Assembly (NCBI RefSeq): GCF_004025535.1 | Contig: NZ_QJRG01000047.1 | Location: 744,001-808,000 of the forward strand | Source of the DNA: Pseudomonas alkylphenolica | Lineage (GTDB): Bacteria; Pseudomonadota; Gammaproteobacteria; Pseudomonadales; Pseudomonadaceae | Length of the DNA: 64,000 nt | Direction: 5' to 3' | Part shown: positions 13,385-22,392 of the stretch, piece by piece | How the letters are laid out: each line of letters opens with the position of its first letter | Position numbering within the stretch: position 1 is the stretch's first letter | Translations under genes and position numbers: made by a program | Notes under the pieces: generated by a model | The model's database searches: none | The model's input: only the letters and a program-made list of their open reading frames with translations | Told to the model about the DNA's origin: nothing

Positions 13385-14186
13385 GCCTAGCGGTCTTTTT
13401 TTCGAACGGTAGCTGTTTCCATTCGTTCTGAGCCACCTCATGACGGAACCCAACGATGACTACGCGAGCTTCTGTTAGGGACTTGATACGTATTTGCAGC
13501 GGATGGGTGGGTGTTATCGCGCCACCCATGGTCTTGTAGTGGAATGAATGGATCGTCGTGCCAGCGGTATCGCTAGGGCTGTTGATCCGATATCCACCAA
13601 AGAATGGGGTGCCGTTCACCGACTCGCATGAAAATTCATTCTCATTGTTTGTAGTTTCGATCAGGAAACTACCATTCGGCTCCATGAAATGAGATGCGCT
13701 GACTGTGACAACTACTGATTCTTCACCATCCAGATCGGCTGAATAGCTTAGGTTAGAAAACTCCCCATGCTGAGGAGCAAAGGATGTATTGCCTTGGGTG
13801 ACGTTGACTATCTGGGCGATGGCTGCTTCTAGGCCTGCTGAATACATATCGATGTACAGAGTTTGCGTGAGAAGCGGTGGCATTGAGCTTCCATCGACTC
13901 TTACTGGAATGATGCGTGTCTTGCCGCGAGATGCAGAAAATAGGGCATTTTGCCATTCAAGTTTCACCATCTGACTTGCAAGACTATTTGCCGAAACAAA
14001 GAAGAACACAAATTCTGGTGCCTCAAGCCCTTTGTTCATTTGATCGATGATTCCATCGCCTGGGCGTATAGACCATGAGTCATAGAACACGGCGGACTCC
14101 CCGAAGATTCCTGCGAGCCGTAACGCCACTGGCTCGACCACTGGCTTATCTGCGTGGTTGTGGCTGAGGAAAATCTTGTGACCCAT
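13371..14186 (-). CDS. TIR-domain protein, candidate prophage defence gene (271 aa)
   Basis: The N-terminal TIR domain (residues 1-125) starts MGHKIFLSHNHADKP, has the YDSWSIRPGD loop, then SANSLASQMVKLEWQNAL, where Glu77 aligns with the catalytic Glu of TIR NADases. The C-terminal part (about 140-255) is beta-rich and unrecognised; it could be a sensor. The gene runs against the surrounding late genes, has lower GC than they do and lies between holin-side genes and terminase, a typical accessory site. Role in abortive defence is inference. Confidence 0.75.
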   Translation of the reverse strand: MGHKIFLSHNHADKPVVEPVALRLAGIFGESAVFYDSWSIRPGDGIIDQMNKGLEAPEFVFFFVSANSLASQMVKLEWQNALFSASRGKTRIIPVRVDGSSMPPLLTQTLYIDMYSAGLEAAIAQIVNVTQGNTSFAPQHGEFSNLSYSADLDGEESVVVTVSASHFMEPNGSFLIETTNNENEFSCESVNGTPFFGGYRINSPSDTAGTTIHSFHYKTMGGAITPTHPLQIRIKSLTEARVVIVGFRHEVAQNEWKQLPFEKKTARPNTP

Positions 14187-14272
14187 GGAATTCCCTATCA
14201 CTCTGGATTGATGAAGTGGCCATCATCTCGTGATGGCCAAGCAATCTCAATCTCCTATCGGTACGTTTCCTC

Positions 14273-14872
14273 ATGACAACCAAGCAACCCGACTGGGAGG
14301 CGATCGAACGAGCCTACCGGGCCGGGGCGCTTTCCATCCGCACCATCGCTGACCGGCATGGTGTGAGTGACACCGCAATCCGCAAGAAGGCAAAGGCCCA
14401 GGGCTGGGCGCGTGACCTCTCGGAGCAAGTTCGAAAAGAGGTTCGCAACAAGCTGGTTCGCGGCGAGGTTCGCGAAGACCAATGTGCGAACCCTGAGCGT
14501 GACGCAGAAATCATCGAAGAGGCGGCAGAAGAAGGCGCGACGGTTGTTCGCAGTCATCGCCGCGATATTCGCAAGGCCACGAACCTTGCGAACCTGCTGA
14601 TGGATGATCTGCTCACTACGATCAAGAAGCGCGAAGAGATCGAAGACGCCATTGCTGATGAGACTGCCGCCGATGAAAGCGGCTTCCGTCGCAGCTCGAT
14701 GCTTGCAGCTGTCGCCCTGCCCAGCAACGCCAAGACCCTTTTCCAGTTGTCCTCGGCCATGAAGAACCTGCAGGTGCTCGAGCGCACTGCATTCGGCCTG
14801 GACGACAAGGAACAGTCGAAAGACTCCGACGAACTCTCGCAGCTGATGGATGAACTCTCGAAGGACGCCTGA
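14273..14872 (+). CDS. terminase small subunit candidate (199 aa)
   Basis: An N-terminal helix-turn-helix (LSIRTIADRHGVSDTAIRKK) is followed by a long charged helical region. It sits 2 nt before the large terminase subunit, which together give the call. Small subunits recognise the phage packaging site and regulate the large subunit. Whether packaging is pac or cos type cannot be read here. Confidence 0.75.
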   Translation: MTTKQPDWEAIERAYRAGALSIRTIADRHGVSDTAIRKKAKAQGWARDLSEQVRKEVRNKLVRGEVREDQCANPERDAEIIEEAAEEGATVVRSHRRDIRKATNLANLLMDDLLTTIKKREEIEDAIADETAADESGFRRSSMLAAVALPSNAKTLFQLSSAMKNLQVLERTAFGLDDKEQSKDSDELSQLMDELSKDA

Positions 14873-14874
14873 TC

Positions 14875-16362
14875 ATGAAGCCCGAGCACCTGAAACTGCT
14901 CCGGGATCGGTTCTGGCGGCTGAATAACCTGTACTTCATCACGGACAAACAGGGCAAGAAGGTCCGCTTCCGCATGACGCAGGAGCAGATCGACTACTTC
15001 CAGGGGATGCACACTCGCAACATCATCCTCAAGGCCCGGCAGCTTGGGTTCACCACTCTGGTCTGCATCGTCCAGCTGGATGCCGCGCTGTTCGAAGCGG
15101 CGAAGTGCGCGCTTATCGCTCACACCCTGAACGACGCCAAGCGCTTGTTCCGTGAGAAGGTGAAGTACGCCTACGACAACTTGCCGAAAGAGATCAAGGC
15201 GGCCAACCCGGCGCGCAACGACGCCGCGGGCGAGCTGGTTTTCAGCAAGGGTGGATCGCTCTACGTTTCGACCTCATTCCGGGGCGGCACACTGCGTTAC
15301 CTGCATGTGTCCGAGTTCGGGAAGATCTGCGCCAAGTTCCCGCACAAGGCACGGGAGATCGTCACCGGTGCGTTTGAGGCTGTGGCCGCTGAGTGTTTCG
15401 TTACCATCGAGTCTACGGCCGAGGGGCGGGCGGGCTACTTCTTCGACTACAGCCAGTCTGCCGAGAAGCAGCAACTGGCCGGCGTGCCCCTGGGCCTGCT
15501 GGACTGGAAGTTCTTCTTCTTCAGCTGGTGGCGGAACCCGCTGTACTGGCTGGAGCCGACCGATGTTGTCATCCCCGACCGGCTGACAAAGTATTTCGAC
15601 GAGCTGAGAGTCAAGCACGGCATCGTCACCAACCCAGGCCAGCGCGCCTGGTACAGCGCCAAGGAAAAGACCCTCGGCGACGACATGAAGCGGGAGTACC
15701 CGTCGATCCCTGCCGAGGCATTCCAGCAGACGATCGAAGGCGCTTACTACGCCAAGCAGTTCACCAAGCTCTACGCCGCCCAGCGCATCGGCAAGCTACC
15801 TGACAACAGCCACCTGCCGGTGCACACGTTCTGGGACATCGGCGTGGGCGACTCCACGGCCATCTGGTTCGTCCGGATCGTCGGCGAGGAGTACCACGTT
15901 GTCGACTTCTACCAGAACAGCGGTGAAGGCCTGCGGCACTACATGAAGGTGCTGAAGGATCGCGGCTACGAGTATGGCGAGCACTGGGGCCCCCACGACA
16001 TCGATAACCGGGAATTTGGTAGCGACGGCAAGACTCGGCGAGAACTCGCCCGAGAGGGCTACGAGATCGACGGCCAGGTCTACCGCATGACGTTCCAGGT
16101 GGTGCCGAAGCTGGGCATCGATGAAGGCATCGAGCAGGCCCGGGAGATTCTCCCGAACTGCGCCTTCGACGAAGCCAAGTGCGAGGAGGGCATCACCGCT
16201 TTGGAGAGCTACCGCAAGGAATGGGATGACAAGCGCGGGTGCTGGAAAGACAAGCCTCTGCACGACTGGTCATCCCACCCGGCCGACGCCTTCCGCTACT
16301 TCGCTGTGGCCAAGACCAAGCGCTCCGTGGTCAAGCACGTTCCAATCTCGTTCACTTTCTGA
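14875..16362 (+). CDS. terL: terminase large subunit (495 aa)
   Basis: ATPase half: a Walker A-like KARQLGFTT (residues 53-61) and a Walker B end HVSE (144-147). Nuclease half: acidic residues Asp321 in FWDIGVGD, Asp375 in GPHDID and Asp471 in HPADAF, the RNase H-like triad of large terminases. The protein packages DNA into the prohead and cuts the concatemer. Length is usual for the family. The ATG lies 2 nt after the small-subunit stop. Confidence 0.9.
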   Translation: MKPEHLKLLRDRFWRLNNLYFITDKQGKKVRFRMTQEQIDYFQGMHTRNIILKARQLGFTTLVCIVQLDAALFEAAKCALIAHTLNDAKRLFREKVKYAYDNLPKEIKAANPARNDAAGELVFSKGGSLYVSTSFRGGTLRYLHVSEFGKICAKFPHKAREIVTGAFEAVAAECFVTIESTAEGRAGYFFDYSQSAEKQQLAGVPLGLLDWKFFFFSWWRNPLYWLEPTDVVIPDRLTKYFDELRVKHGIVTNPGQRAWYSAKEKTLGDDMKREYPSIPAEAFQQTIEGAYYAKQFTKLYAAQRIGKLPDNSHLPVHTFWDIGVGDSTAIWFVRIVGEEYHVVDFYQNSGEGLRHYMKVLKDRGYEYGEHWGPHDIDNREFGSDGKTRRELAREGYEIDGQVYRMTFQVVPKLGIDEGIEQAREILPNCAFDEAKCEEGITALESYRKEWDDKRGCWKDKPLHDWSSHPADAFRYFAVAKTKRSVVKHVPISFTF

Positions 16363-16370
16363 GGCCACCC

Positions 16371-17777
16371 ATGCCGAATTTCAGTCCCCGGGCAGAGTAC
16401 TCGGAAGCCTTGCCCGGCTGGCAGCTGGTCAAGCGCTGCGTGGCCGGTGCCCGCGAGGTGCGCAAGCACGATATCTACCTGCCGATGCCAGACCCTGAGA
16501 ACAAATCCAAGGAGAACCTGGCGCGGTACAAGCAGTACAAGAAGCGGGCGATGTTCCTGAACATCACCGGGCGAACGCGCACTGGCTTGCTGGGCGCGGT
16601 GTTCCGCAAGACTGCCGAGCTGCAGCTCCCCACCGGTGTCGAGTACCTGAAGGAGAACGCCAGCGGCGATGGCACGAGCCTGGAGCAGCTTTCGAAGGAC
16701 TCTGTAGGGGAGTGCCTAGATAGCGGCCGTGGCGGCTTCCTGGTGGACTTCCCGGCGGTTGAAGGGGTGTCCTCGATGGCTGACATGCAGGGGCGTCGCG
16801 CGCTTATCCAGCACTACGGCGCCGAGTCGATCGTCGACTGGGATGAGCAGGTGGTGGACGGGGTAAAGCGCCTGGTCTATGTCAGTCTGCGGGAGTGCAC
16901 ATCGGAGTTCAGCCCAGACAGCCTGGAACGGACCACGGGCACCCAGTACCGTGTACTGCTGTTGGTTGACGGCCGTTATGTTCAGCGTGTCTACGCAGAG
17001 GACGGCAAGACTTTCACGGAGGTCGCGCCCCTCGACAAGAACGGCCGACCCTTCGACCACATCCTGTTCAGCTTCTACGGCGCCCAGAACAACGACGCCA
17101 GCGTCGACAAGTCGCCGCTCGAGGACCTGGCCGATGTGAACATCCTGCACTACGGCAACAGCGCAACGGTGGAGGAGAGCGGGTTTATCAGCAGCCAGCC
17201 GACTCTGTTCATCACTACGGATATCAGCGCCGACGAGTTCGCCAAGGTGAACCCGAATGGCATGCACATCGGCTCGACCCGAGGCTACAACCTTGGCAAG
17301 AGCGGCACCGCAACCCTGGTCCAGGCGACCGAGAGCCAACTGGCCCGCACGCTGCTGAAGGACAAGGAAGAGCAGATGCTGATGATCGGCGCTCGCATCG
17401 TCCAGAAGGCGGGCGGCGCCGAGACAGCTGAAGCGGTGCGCATACGGTACAGCTCCGACAACAGCGTGCTGGGCACCATCGCCGGCAACGTGTCCGAGGC
17501 CCTGAAACGGGCCATTCTCGACGCCGAGCGCTTCATGATGGGCGAGCCGGACGAGAAGGGCACGGTCTTCTGGCTCAATCAGTCGTTCTTCGACGAGACC
17601 ATGACGGCTCAGGACATCCTCGCTCAGGTCCAGCTCTGGCAGCAGGGCCTGATCGCCAAGTCCGACCTTCGCACCAACCTGCGGCAGGGCGGTGTGCTTG
17701 AGGCCGATCGCACTGACGAGAAGATCGACGCAGAAATCGAGACCGAACCACCAGTAGGCGGAAGCGATGAGCAATGA
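16371..17777 (+). CDS. portal protein, DUF4055 family (468 aa)
   Basis: Begins MPNFSPRAEYSEALPGWQLV at 16371, 8 nt after terminase. It includes RKHDIYLPMPDPENKSKENL, LNITGRTRTGLLGAVFRK and a long C-terminal helical stem (ESQLARTLLKDKEEQMLMIG), the order found in DUF4055 proteins of siphophages, which occupy the portal position. The portal dodecamer forms the head vertex through which DNA passes. Overlaps the next gene by 11 nt. Confidence 0.8.
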   Translation: MPNFSPRAEYSEALPGWQLVKRCVAGAREVRKHDIYLPMPDPENKSKENLARYKQYKKRAMFLNITGRTRTGLLGAVFRKTAELQLPTGVEYLKENASGDGTSLEQLSKDSVGECLDSGRGGFLVDFPAVEGVSSMADMQGRRALIQHYGAESIVDWDEQVVDGVKRLVYVSLRECTSEFSPDSLERTTGTQYRVLLLVDGRYVQRVYAEDGKTFTEVAPLDKNGRPFDHILFSFYGAQNNDASVDKSPLEDLADVNILHYGNSATVEESGFISSQPTLFITTDISADEFAKVNPNGMHIGSTRGYNLGKSGTATLVQATESQLARTLLKDKEEQMLMIGARIVQKAGGAETAEAVRIRYSSDNSVLGTIAGNVSEALKRAILDAERFMMGEPDEKGTVFWLNQSFFDETMTAQDILAQVQLWQQGLIAKSDLRTNLRQGGVLEADRTDEKIDAEIETEPPVGGSDEQ

Positions 17778-18816
17778 AGGCTACCTGGAGGACGCCGCCA
17801 CTCGGCATCAGATCTACGTCCAGCGGTATGCAGGCGGAAACCTGAAGCGTGTAGCGTCGTTTATCAGCAAAGCCATCAGGACCGCCAAGCAGCGCGTATC
17901 GGACGGTTTGAGCGCATATGGCACCAAGCGCTACACCGCCCAGATGGAAACGCTTCAGGGCGATTTGCGGGGCATATACGACGACCTCAAGGGACGCGCT
18001 CAGCTGGATCTTGGTGAGTTCGCCGAGTATGAGGCTGAATTCAACGCCACGATGCTGGGTAAGGTCGTCCGCGCGGTGGTTCAGCTCAATGTGCCGTCCG
18101 CCGAGCTGGTTTCGGCTGCTGCCCTGGCCGACCCCATGCTGCTGGAGGCTCGCAAGGGTGTTCAGCGGATCAGCATCAGCGGTGCGCTTGACCAGTTCGG
18201 CACCAAGAAGACTGCCGAGATCATCGGTGAAATCCAGATCGGCTCATCCCTGGGCGAAACCAGCCAGCAGATCAGCCGGCGCCTGAGCAGCATCCACCAG
18301 ATGCAGAAGGATCAGGCGTCGGCCTTGGTCAGCACCATGACCAATCACATCGCCGCCACAGCGCGTGCCGAAGTTATGAAGCAGAACGACGACATTCTTC
18401 TGGGGATGCGCCGGGTCGCCACCCTGGACAGCCGCACCACGCTGTTCTGCATGAGCATTGACCAGACGATCATCCCGCTGGATGGCCCAAAACCGCCTTA
18501 TCACTGGCGGTGCCGCACGACGCTGATTCCGGTGCTCAAGCCTGAGTATGCCCGGGAGATACCAGGCTCCACGCGGCCATCAGTCGGCCCGGATGGAGTT
18601 AAGCAGGTCAGCAGCAAGACCAGCTACCCCGAGTGGTTGGCACGGCAGCCTGCTTCGTTCCAGCGCGATGTGCTTGGCCCGGCTCGCTACGAGCTTTTCA
18701 GCAAAGGCGAGTTGCCCATCGATCGGTTTGTTGACGACAACGGCAAGACACTGACCCTTCAGCAGCTGCGCGAGCGAGAGCCGATGGCATTTGAGCGGGC
18801 TGCTATGCCGCTGTAA
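17767..18816 (+). CDS. head morphogenesis (MuF/SPP1 gp7-like) protein (349 aa)
   Basis: The central-to-late motif TARAEVMKQN, then TLDSRTTLFCMSIDQTI and PYHWRCRTTLIPV, is the MuF signature (T-x-D-x-R-T...C-x-x-x-D...HWRCR). Such minor capsid proteins bind the portal and may be carried into the cell with the DNA. Lies directly downstream of the portal, as expected. Confidence 0.85.
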   Translation: MSNEGYLEDAATRHQIYVQRYAGGNLKRVASFISKAIRTAKQRVSDGLSAYGTKRYTAQMETLQGDLRGIYDDLKGRAQLDLGEFAEYEAEFNATMLGKVVRAVVQLNVPSAELVSAAALADPMLLEARKGVQRISISGALDQFGTKKTAEIIGEIQIGSSLGETSQQISRRLSSIHQMQKDQASALVSTMTNHIAATARAEVMKQNDDILLGMRRVATLDSRTTLFCMSIDQTIIPLDGPKPPYHWRCRTTLIPVLKPEYAREIPGSTRPSVGPDGVKQVSSKTSYPEWLARQPASFQRDVLGPARYELFSKGELPIDRFVDDNGKTLTLQQLREREPMAFERAAMPL

Positions 18817-18854
18817 TGTGCTCCTCGAATATCGGGTGTGAGGAGAAATGCGGC

Positions 18855-19169
18855 ATGTATGGAAGCCTGTCAGCTGCAGAGCTTGGGAATTTATTTCTAG
18901 CGTTCAAGGTTGTTTTGCAATACCCCGACCACGCCAAGCAGAAATGCGTAATGGCCAAATGGGTTCTGGAATTGATTTCAGAAGCGTTTGCGGCGGGCCG
19001 CTTGGAAGATTTAAGGCTTTGGACGGTATTCAGCAGGGTCTATCTGTTGCCGGGAAAATACCCAGAAGATTTGCATCATAACGTCGGTGCATTTCTTTCC
19101 ACTGAGCTCGCAATGGCTCAAGGCACGCCGTGCCAATACTTCGACCTCAGTGACATGTTCACCATCTGA
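18855..19169 (+). CDS. accessory protein of unknown function (104 aa)
   Basis: I prefer the ATG at 18855, 9 nt after gaggag; an upstream ATG at 18816 overlapping the previous stop is possible. The product is helical with several Leu and Ala and no recognised motif. It has its own terminator at 19188-19210 and less GC than the neighbouring head genes, so it may be a moron inserted between MuF and scaffold genes. Confidence 0.5.
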   Translation: MYGSLSAAELGNLFLAFKVVLQYPDHAKQKCVMAKWVLELISEAFAAGRLEDLRLWTVFSRVYLLPGKYPEDLHHNVGAFLSTELAMAQGTPCQYFDLSDMFTI

Positions 19170-19187
19170 ACAAACATTCTTCTCGTA

Positions 19188-19210
19188 ACCGCCTCAATGG
19201 CGGTTTTTTT
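19188..19210 (+). terminator. intrinsic terminator before scaffold gene
   Basis: ACCGCC (19188-19193) pairs with GGCGGT (19199-19204), 5-nt loop, followed by T7. It ends the unit of the preceding accessory gene within the late operon. Confidence 0.85.
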
Positions 19211-19253
19211 ATGCCCGCAGGCAGGGCCTGCACAACGTCTCTGGGAGACAGCA

Positions 19254-19964
19254 ATGACCTTGAAATTCCAACTGGACAGCCTCGACGGCGTCGACGAATC
19301 CATTCAGGCCCTGTACGTCGAGAAGGACGGCAAGTTCGTTCTCGGAATCGATGGTCTCCCGCAGCAGGAAGACGTCAGCGGCTTGAAGGCCAAGGTTGAC
19401 GAACTGCTCGGCGAGAAGAAGGCGGCCGAGAAGGCGCGCAAAGAGGCCGAGGAAACTGCTCGACTCGAGCGTGAAGAGGCAGCCCGCAAGTCTGGCAACG
19501 TCGAAGAGCTCGAAAAGTCCTGGTCGGAGAAGTACGCGCGCCGCGAAGCAGAGCTGACCGGCCAACTCGAAAGCACCAACAGCACCCTGCAAGGCCAGAT
19601 CCGGGATCTGACCGTGGGCCGCACCGCTACCGAGATCGCGACCACTCTGGCCATTCCAGGCAGCGCCAAGGCATTGCTTCCCCACATCGAACGCCGGCTG
19701 AGCGTCGAGCAGCGCGACGGTAAACCCACCGTTGTCGTGCTGGACGCGGCCGGCAAGCTCTCAGCGGCAACGCTCGATGAGCTGAAAGCAGAATTCACCA
19801 ACGATCCGGCCTTTGGCCCGCTGATCGCTGGCAGCAAGGCATCAGGCGGCGGGGCCGGTGGTGCTGGAAAGGGCGGCGGGGCCGCAAAAGGAAACATCGG
19901 CGGTACCAAAGAGGAGCGCACGGCGGCGATCGCCAGCCGGTTCCCAGACCTCCCTCAGAAATAA
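19254..19964 (+). CDS. capsid scaffolding protein (236 aa)
   Basis: ATG at 19254 (MTLKFQLDSLDGVDESIQAL). A long coiled coil follows (residues about 45-130, rich in K, E, A), then a globular part and a Gly/Ala-rich linker (GSKASGGGAGGAGKGGGAA). Composition and position just before the major capsid gene identify a scaffold, used in prohead assembly and later released. No protease domain is visible. Confidence 0.85.
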   Translation: MTLKFQLDSLDGVDESIQALYVEKDGKFVLGIDGLPQQEDVSGLKAKVDELLGEKKAAEKARKEAEETARLEREEAARKSGNVEELEKSWSEKYARREAELTGQLESTNSTLQGQIRDLTVGRTATEIATTLAIPGSAKALLPHIERRLSVEQRDGKPTVVVLDAAGKLSAATLDELKAEFTNDPAFGPLIAGSKASGGGAGGAGKGGGAAKGNIGGTKEERTAAIASRFPDLPQK

Positions 19965-19976
19965 GGATCGACAACC

Positions 19977-20945
19977 ATGTCCCTGACGCAAATGCAGGTT
20001 TTCAACGAATACATTATGCCGGCGACCATCGAGACGCTGGATCAGATGCTCGTTGCGTTCAATGCCGCCAGCCGCGGCGCCATCGTGCTGTCCCCGGACG
20101 GCTTCACCGGCGACTTCCTACAAGAGTCGTTCTTCCAGACCCTGGCCGCTGCTCAGCGCCGCGTGGATCGCTACGCCGCCAACGGCGCCGCGCCGATCAC
20201 CGACCTGACCGAGCTGAAAAATACCTCGGTCAAGGTTGCTGGCGGCTTCGGCCCGATCCGCTATGAGCCGTCGCAGATGACCTGGCTGGAGCGTCCGACC
20301 GCCCAAGGCATCGAGGTCGCTTCCCGCGCATTCGCTGAAATCCTGCTGAAGGACCAGTTGAACACCGCCATCGCCGCTCTGGTGGCCGCAATCACCGCCC
20401 AGGCCTCAGCGGTCAACGACGTATCCGCGACTGCCGGTATCACTTATGCCGGCCTGAACAACGCTCACGCGAAGTTCGGTGATGCCAGCCAGAACCTGGT
20501 CACTCAGGTGATGCAGGGCACCAGCTATCACAAGCTGGTTGGTCAAAACCTGGCAAACCAGCAGCAACTGTTCCAGGCCGGCAACGTTCGCGTGATCGAC
20601 ATCCTGGGCAAGGTATCGGTTGTGACCGATGCCCCTGCACTGATGCAGGACGGCACCCCGGACAAGGAAATCATCCTGTCCCTGGTGCAAGGCGCAGCGC
20701 TGGTGCACGACGGTCGCGACATCATCAGCAACGTCCAGACCACAAACGGCAAGGAGCGGATCGAAACCACGCTGCAGACCGACTACACCTTCGGTCTGGG
20801 TCTCAAGGGCTACACCTGGGATGTAACCGCCGGCGGCAAGTCCCCGACCGATGCCGAACTGGCCACCGGCACCAACTGGGACAAGACCGCCACCAGCATC
20901 AAGCACACCGCCGGTGTTGCTCTGATCGGTGACGCTTCCAAGTAA
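19977..20945 (+). CDS. major capsid protein (322 aa)
   Basis: Follows the scaffold gene by 12 nt with aaggat upstream. MSLTQMQVFNEYIMPATIET and FLQESFFQTLAAAQRRVDRY are typical of a siphophage coat protein family widespread in proteobacterial prophages. It forms the icosahedral shell. The size suits an HK97-type fold, though no fold can be shown from sequence alone. Confidence 0.85.
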   Translation: MSLTQMQVFNEYIMPATIETLDQMLVAFNAASRGAIVLSPDGFTGDFLQESFFQTLAAAQRRVDRYAANGAAPITDLTELKNTSVKVAGGFGPIRYEPSQMTWLERPTAQGIEVASRAFAEILLKDQLNTAIAALVAAITAQASAVNDVSATAGITYAGLNNAHAKFGDASQNLVTQVMQGTSYHKLVGQNLANQQQLFQAGNVRVIDILGKVSVVTDAPALMQDGTPDKEIILSLVQGAALVHDGRDIISNVQTTNGKERIETTLQTDYTFGLGLKGYTWDVTAGGKSPTDAELATGTNWDKTATSIKHTAGVALIGDASK

Positions 20946-20993
20946 CCCTGACGGTGGGCTGGGCCTTTGGCCTGGCCTGCTGAGGACATTCGC

Positions 20994-21575
20994 ATGAGCA
21001 AGAACAACATCTGGTACCTGGCGGGCCCATTCCACCAGTACCAGGAAGATGTGAAGGCACTGGCCAAGGAACACGGCCTAGTGATCATCGACGCCAATGC
21101 AGCCGAGAGTCGCAAGGGGGAAGCCAAGGATGTCCCTGAGGTTTCCATCCGCCCTGAGCTGCGCCAGGTCGCGGTGCTGGTCGAAGCAGGCGGCCTGAGT
21201 GACGACGTGCTGGATCGCCTGACAGTCGAGCTGGCATCGATCGGCGTGATCGTCGAGTCGTTCGCCGAGCAGCGCCTGACGAAGCCGGAAGGCGAATTGG
21301 GCGAAACCGCGTCCCGCCTTGTCGAAGTGCTGGCGGCGGTTAATGCCGGCGTCGCCAGCCTGCAGCGTGAGCGTGATGGCGAGGCTGCAAAGGTGGTCGC
21401 GCTGGAGGGGGAGAAGGCCGAACTGCTCAAGCAGTTGGAGGCGCTCAAGCCTTCGAACGTAGATCCAGAGGTCGAGGCGCTCAAGGCCCGGCTCGACGCT
21501 GCCAGCGTCACCTACCGCGCCAACGCCTCGAAAGAAGCGTTGCAGAAGGCCGTCGACGACCTGCCCAAGGCGTAA
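20994..21575 (+). CDS. phage head-region protein with coiled coil (193 aa)
   Basis: MSKNNIWYLAGPFHQYQEDV opens an N-terminal part (about 1-95) with a nucleotide-fold-like beta/alpha pattern; a coiled coil (about 115-165) follows. It lies between the capsid and neck genes. Possible roles include capsid decoration or assembly; no family can be named with confidence. Confidence 0.55.
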   Translation: MSKNNIWYLAGPFHQYQEDVKALAKEHGLVIIDANAAESRKGEAKDVPEVSIRPELRQVAVLVEAGGLSDDVLDRLTVELASIGVIVESFAEQRLTKPEGELGETASRLVEVLAAVNAGVASLQRERDGEAAKVVALEGEKAELLKQLEALKPSNVDPEVEALKARLDAASVTYRANASKEALQKAVDDLPKA

Positions 21576-21614
21576 AACCGGGGCTGCGGCCCCATTCATT
21601 CAAGCGGAGGCCTG

Positions 21615-22007
21615 ATGGCTACTTACATCACTGTGGCCGACGTGGATAGCATCCTCGGGGCTGATTGGGCGCCTGATGAGGCCAAGGAAGAGGCGGTCTT
21701 CGAGGCGAACGCCTACCTGACCGCGCTGAACCTATTCGGCATCGACATGGATGACATCCCCGACGATGTGAAGCAGGCCGGCGCCCGCCTGGCCAAGTGC
21801 GCGTCGCAGGGCAAGCTCTACCAGCAGCAGACCGAGGGATCGCTTGAAGCCAAGACGGTCAAGGCTGGCTCGGTATCGACCAGCAAAACCTTCGGCTCGA
21901 TCGACAAGACTTCCACGGCGGCCCAGCCAGCGTGCGTGCAATTGGCCCTGGCCCTGCTCACGCCTTGGCGCAGCAACCCGTTCGCCTTTGCAGTTAAACG
22001 GGGGTAG
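21615..22007 (+). CDS. head-tail connector, DnaT-like family (130 aa)
   Basis: MATYITVADVDSILGADWAP then a helical bundle and VQLALALLTPWRSNPFAF. Phage proteins of this kind are often labelled 'DnaT-like', but position after the capsid gene and the helical layout fit a head-tail adaptor (gp6-type). It should bind below the portal. aagcggagg precedes the ATG. Confidence 0.65.
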   Translation: MATYITVADVDSILGADWAPDEAKEEAVFEANAYLTALNLFGIDMDDIPDDVKQAGARLAKCASQGKLYQQQTEGSLEAKTVKAGSVSTSKTFGSIDKTSTAAQPACVQLALALLTPWRSNPFAFAVKRG

Positions 22008-22009
22008 GC

Positions 22010-22390
22010 ATGGGCATTCGCGACGAAATCCAGGCCGACCTGGCCGAGGCCTTCGACGAAGACCTGGCCGATGCGGTCGTGCCGTTCTCCGGTACCTACA
22101 TGGGCCCGGGTGTGTGGGACCCAGTAAACGAGACGACCACGGCCCAGCCGGTGATCTACACCGGGCGCGGAGTGCTCGACAGCTACGACAGCCGGCGCAT
22201 CGACGGGGTGAACATCCTAGTGGGCGACGTACTGCTGATCTGTCTGGCCAACGAGGTCACCGACAAACCAGCTGTGGGGCACAAAATCACCGCTGAAGAC
22301 CTGCTGACTGGTGAGCAAGCGACATACACGGTCGTCAGCCCCGGCATCGATCCGGCCAAGGCCCACTACGAGATCCAGCTGAGGAAGTGA
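22010..22390 (+). CDS. neck/head-closure protein (126 aa)
   Basis: Mostly beta protein (VVPFSGTYMGPGVWDPVNET, VIYTGRGVLDSYDSRRIDGV). Homologues in Pseudomonas prophages are sometimes mislabelled glutamate 5-kinase, but no kinase motif is present. Position between connector and gp10-like gene supports a head stopper. Stop overlaps the following start region. Confidence 0.6.
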   Translation: MGIRDEIQADLAEAFDEDLADAVVPFSGTYMGPGVWDPVNETTTAQPVIYTGRGVLDSYDSRRIDGVNILVGDVLLICLANEVTDKPAVGHKITAEDLLTGEQATYTVVSPGIDPAKAHYEIQLRK

Positions 22391-22392
22391 CC

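Noticed and set aside
13371..14201. TIR gene start at 14201
   Set aside because: That start is a GTG without a ribosome binding site; the ATG at 14186 fits the usual TIR domain beginning and has aggga upstream.
21615..22007. DnaT-like replication protein
   Set aside because: The gene lies in the head-tail connector position, far from replication genes; a structural role is more likely.
22010..22390. Glutamate 5-kinase
   Set aside because: This label is seen for related phage proteins, but no kinase motif is present and the position is that of a neck protein.
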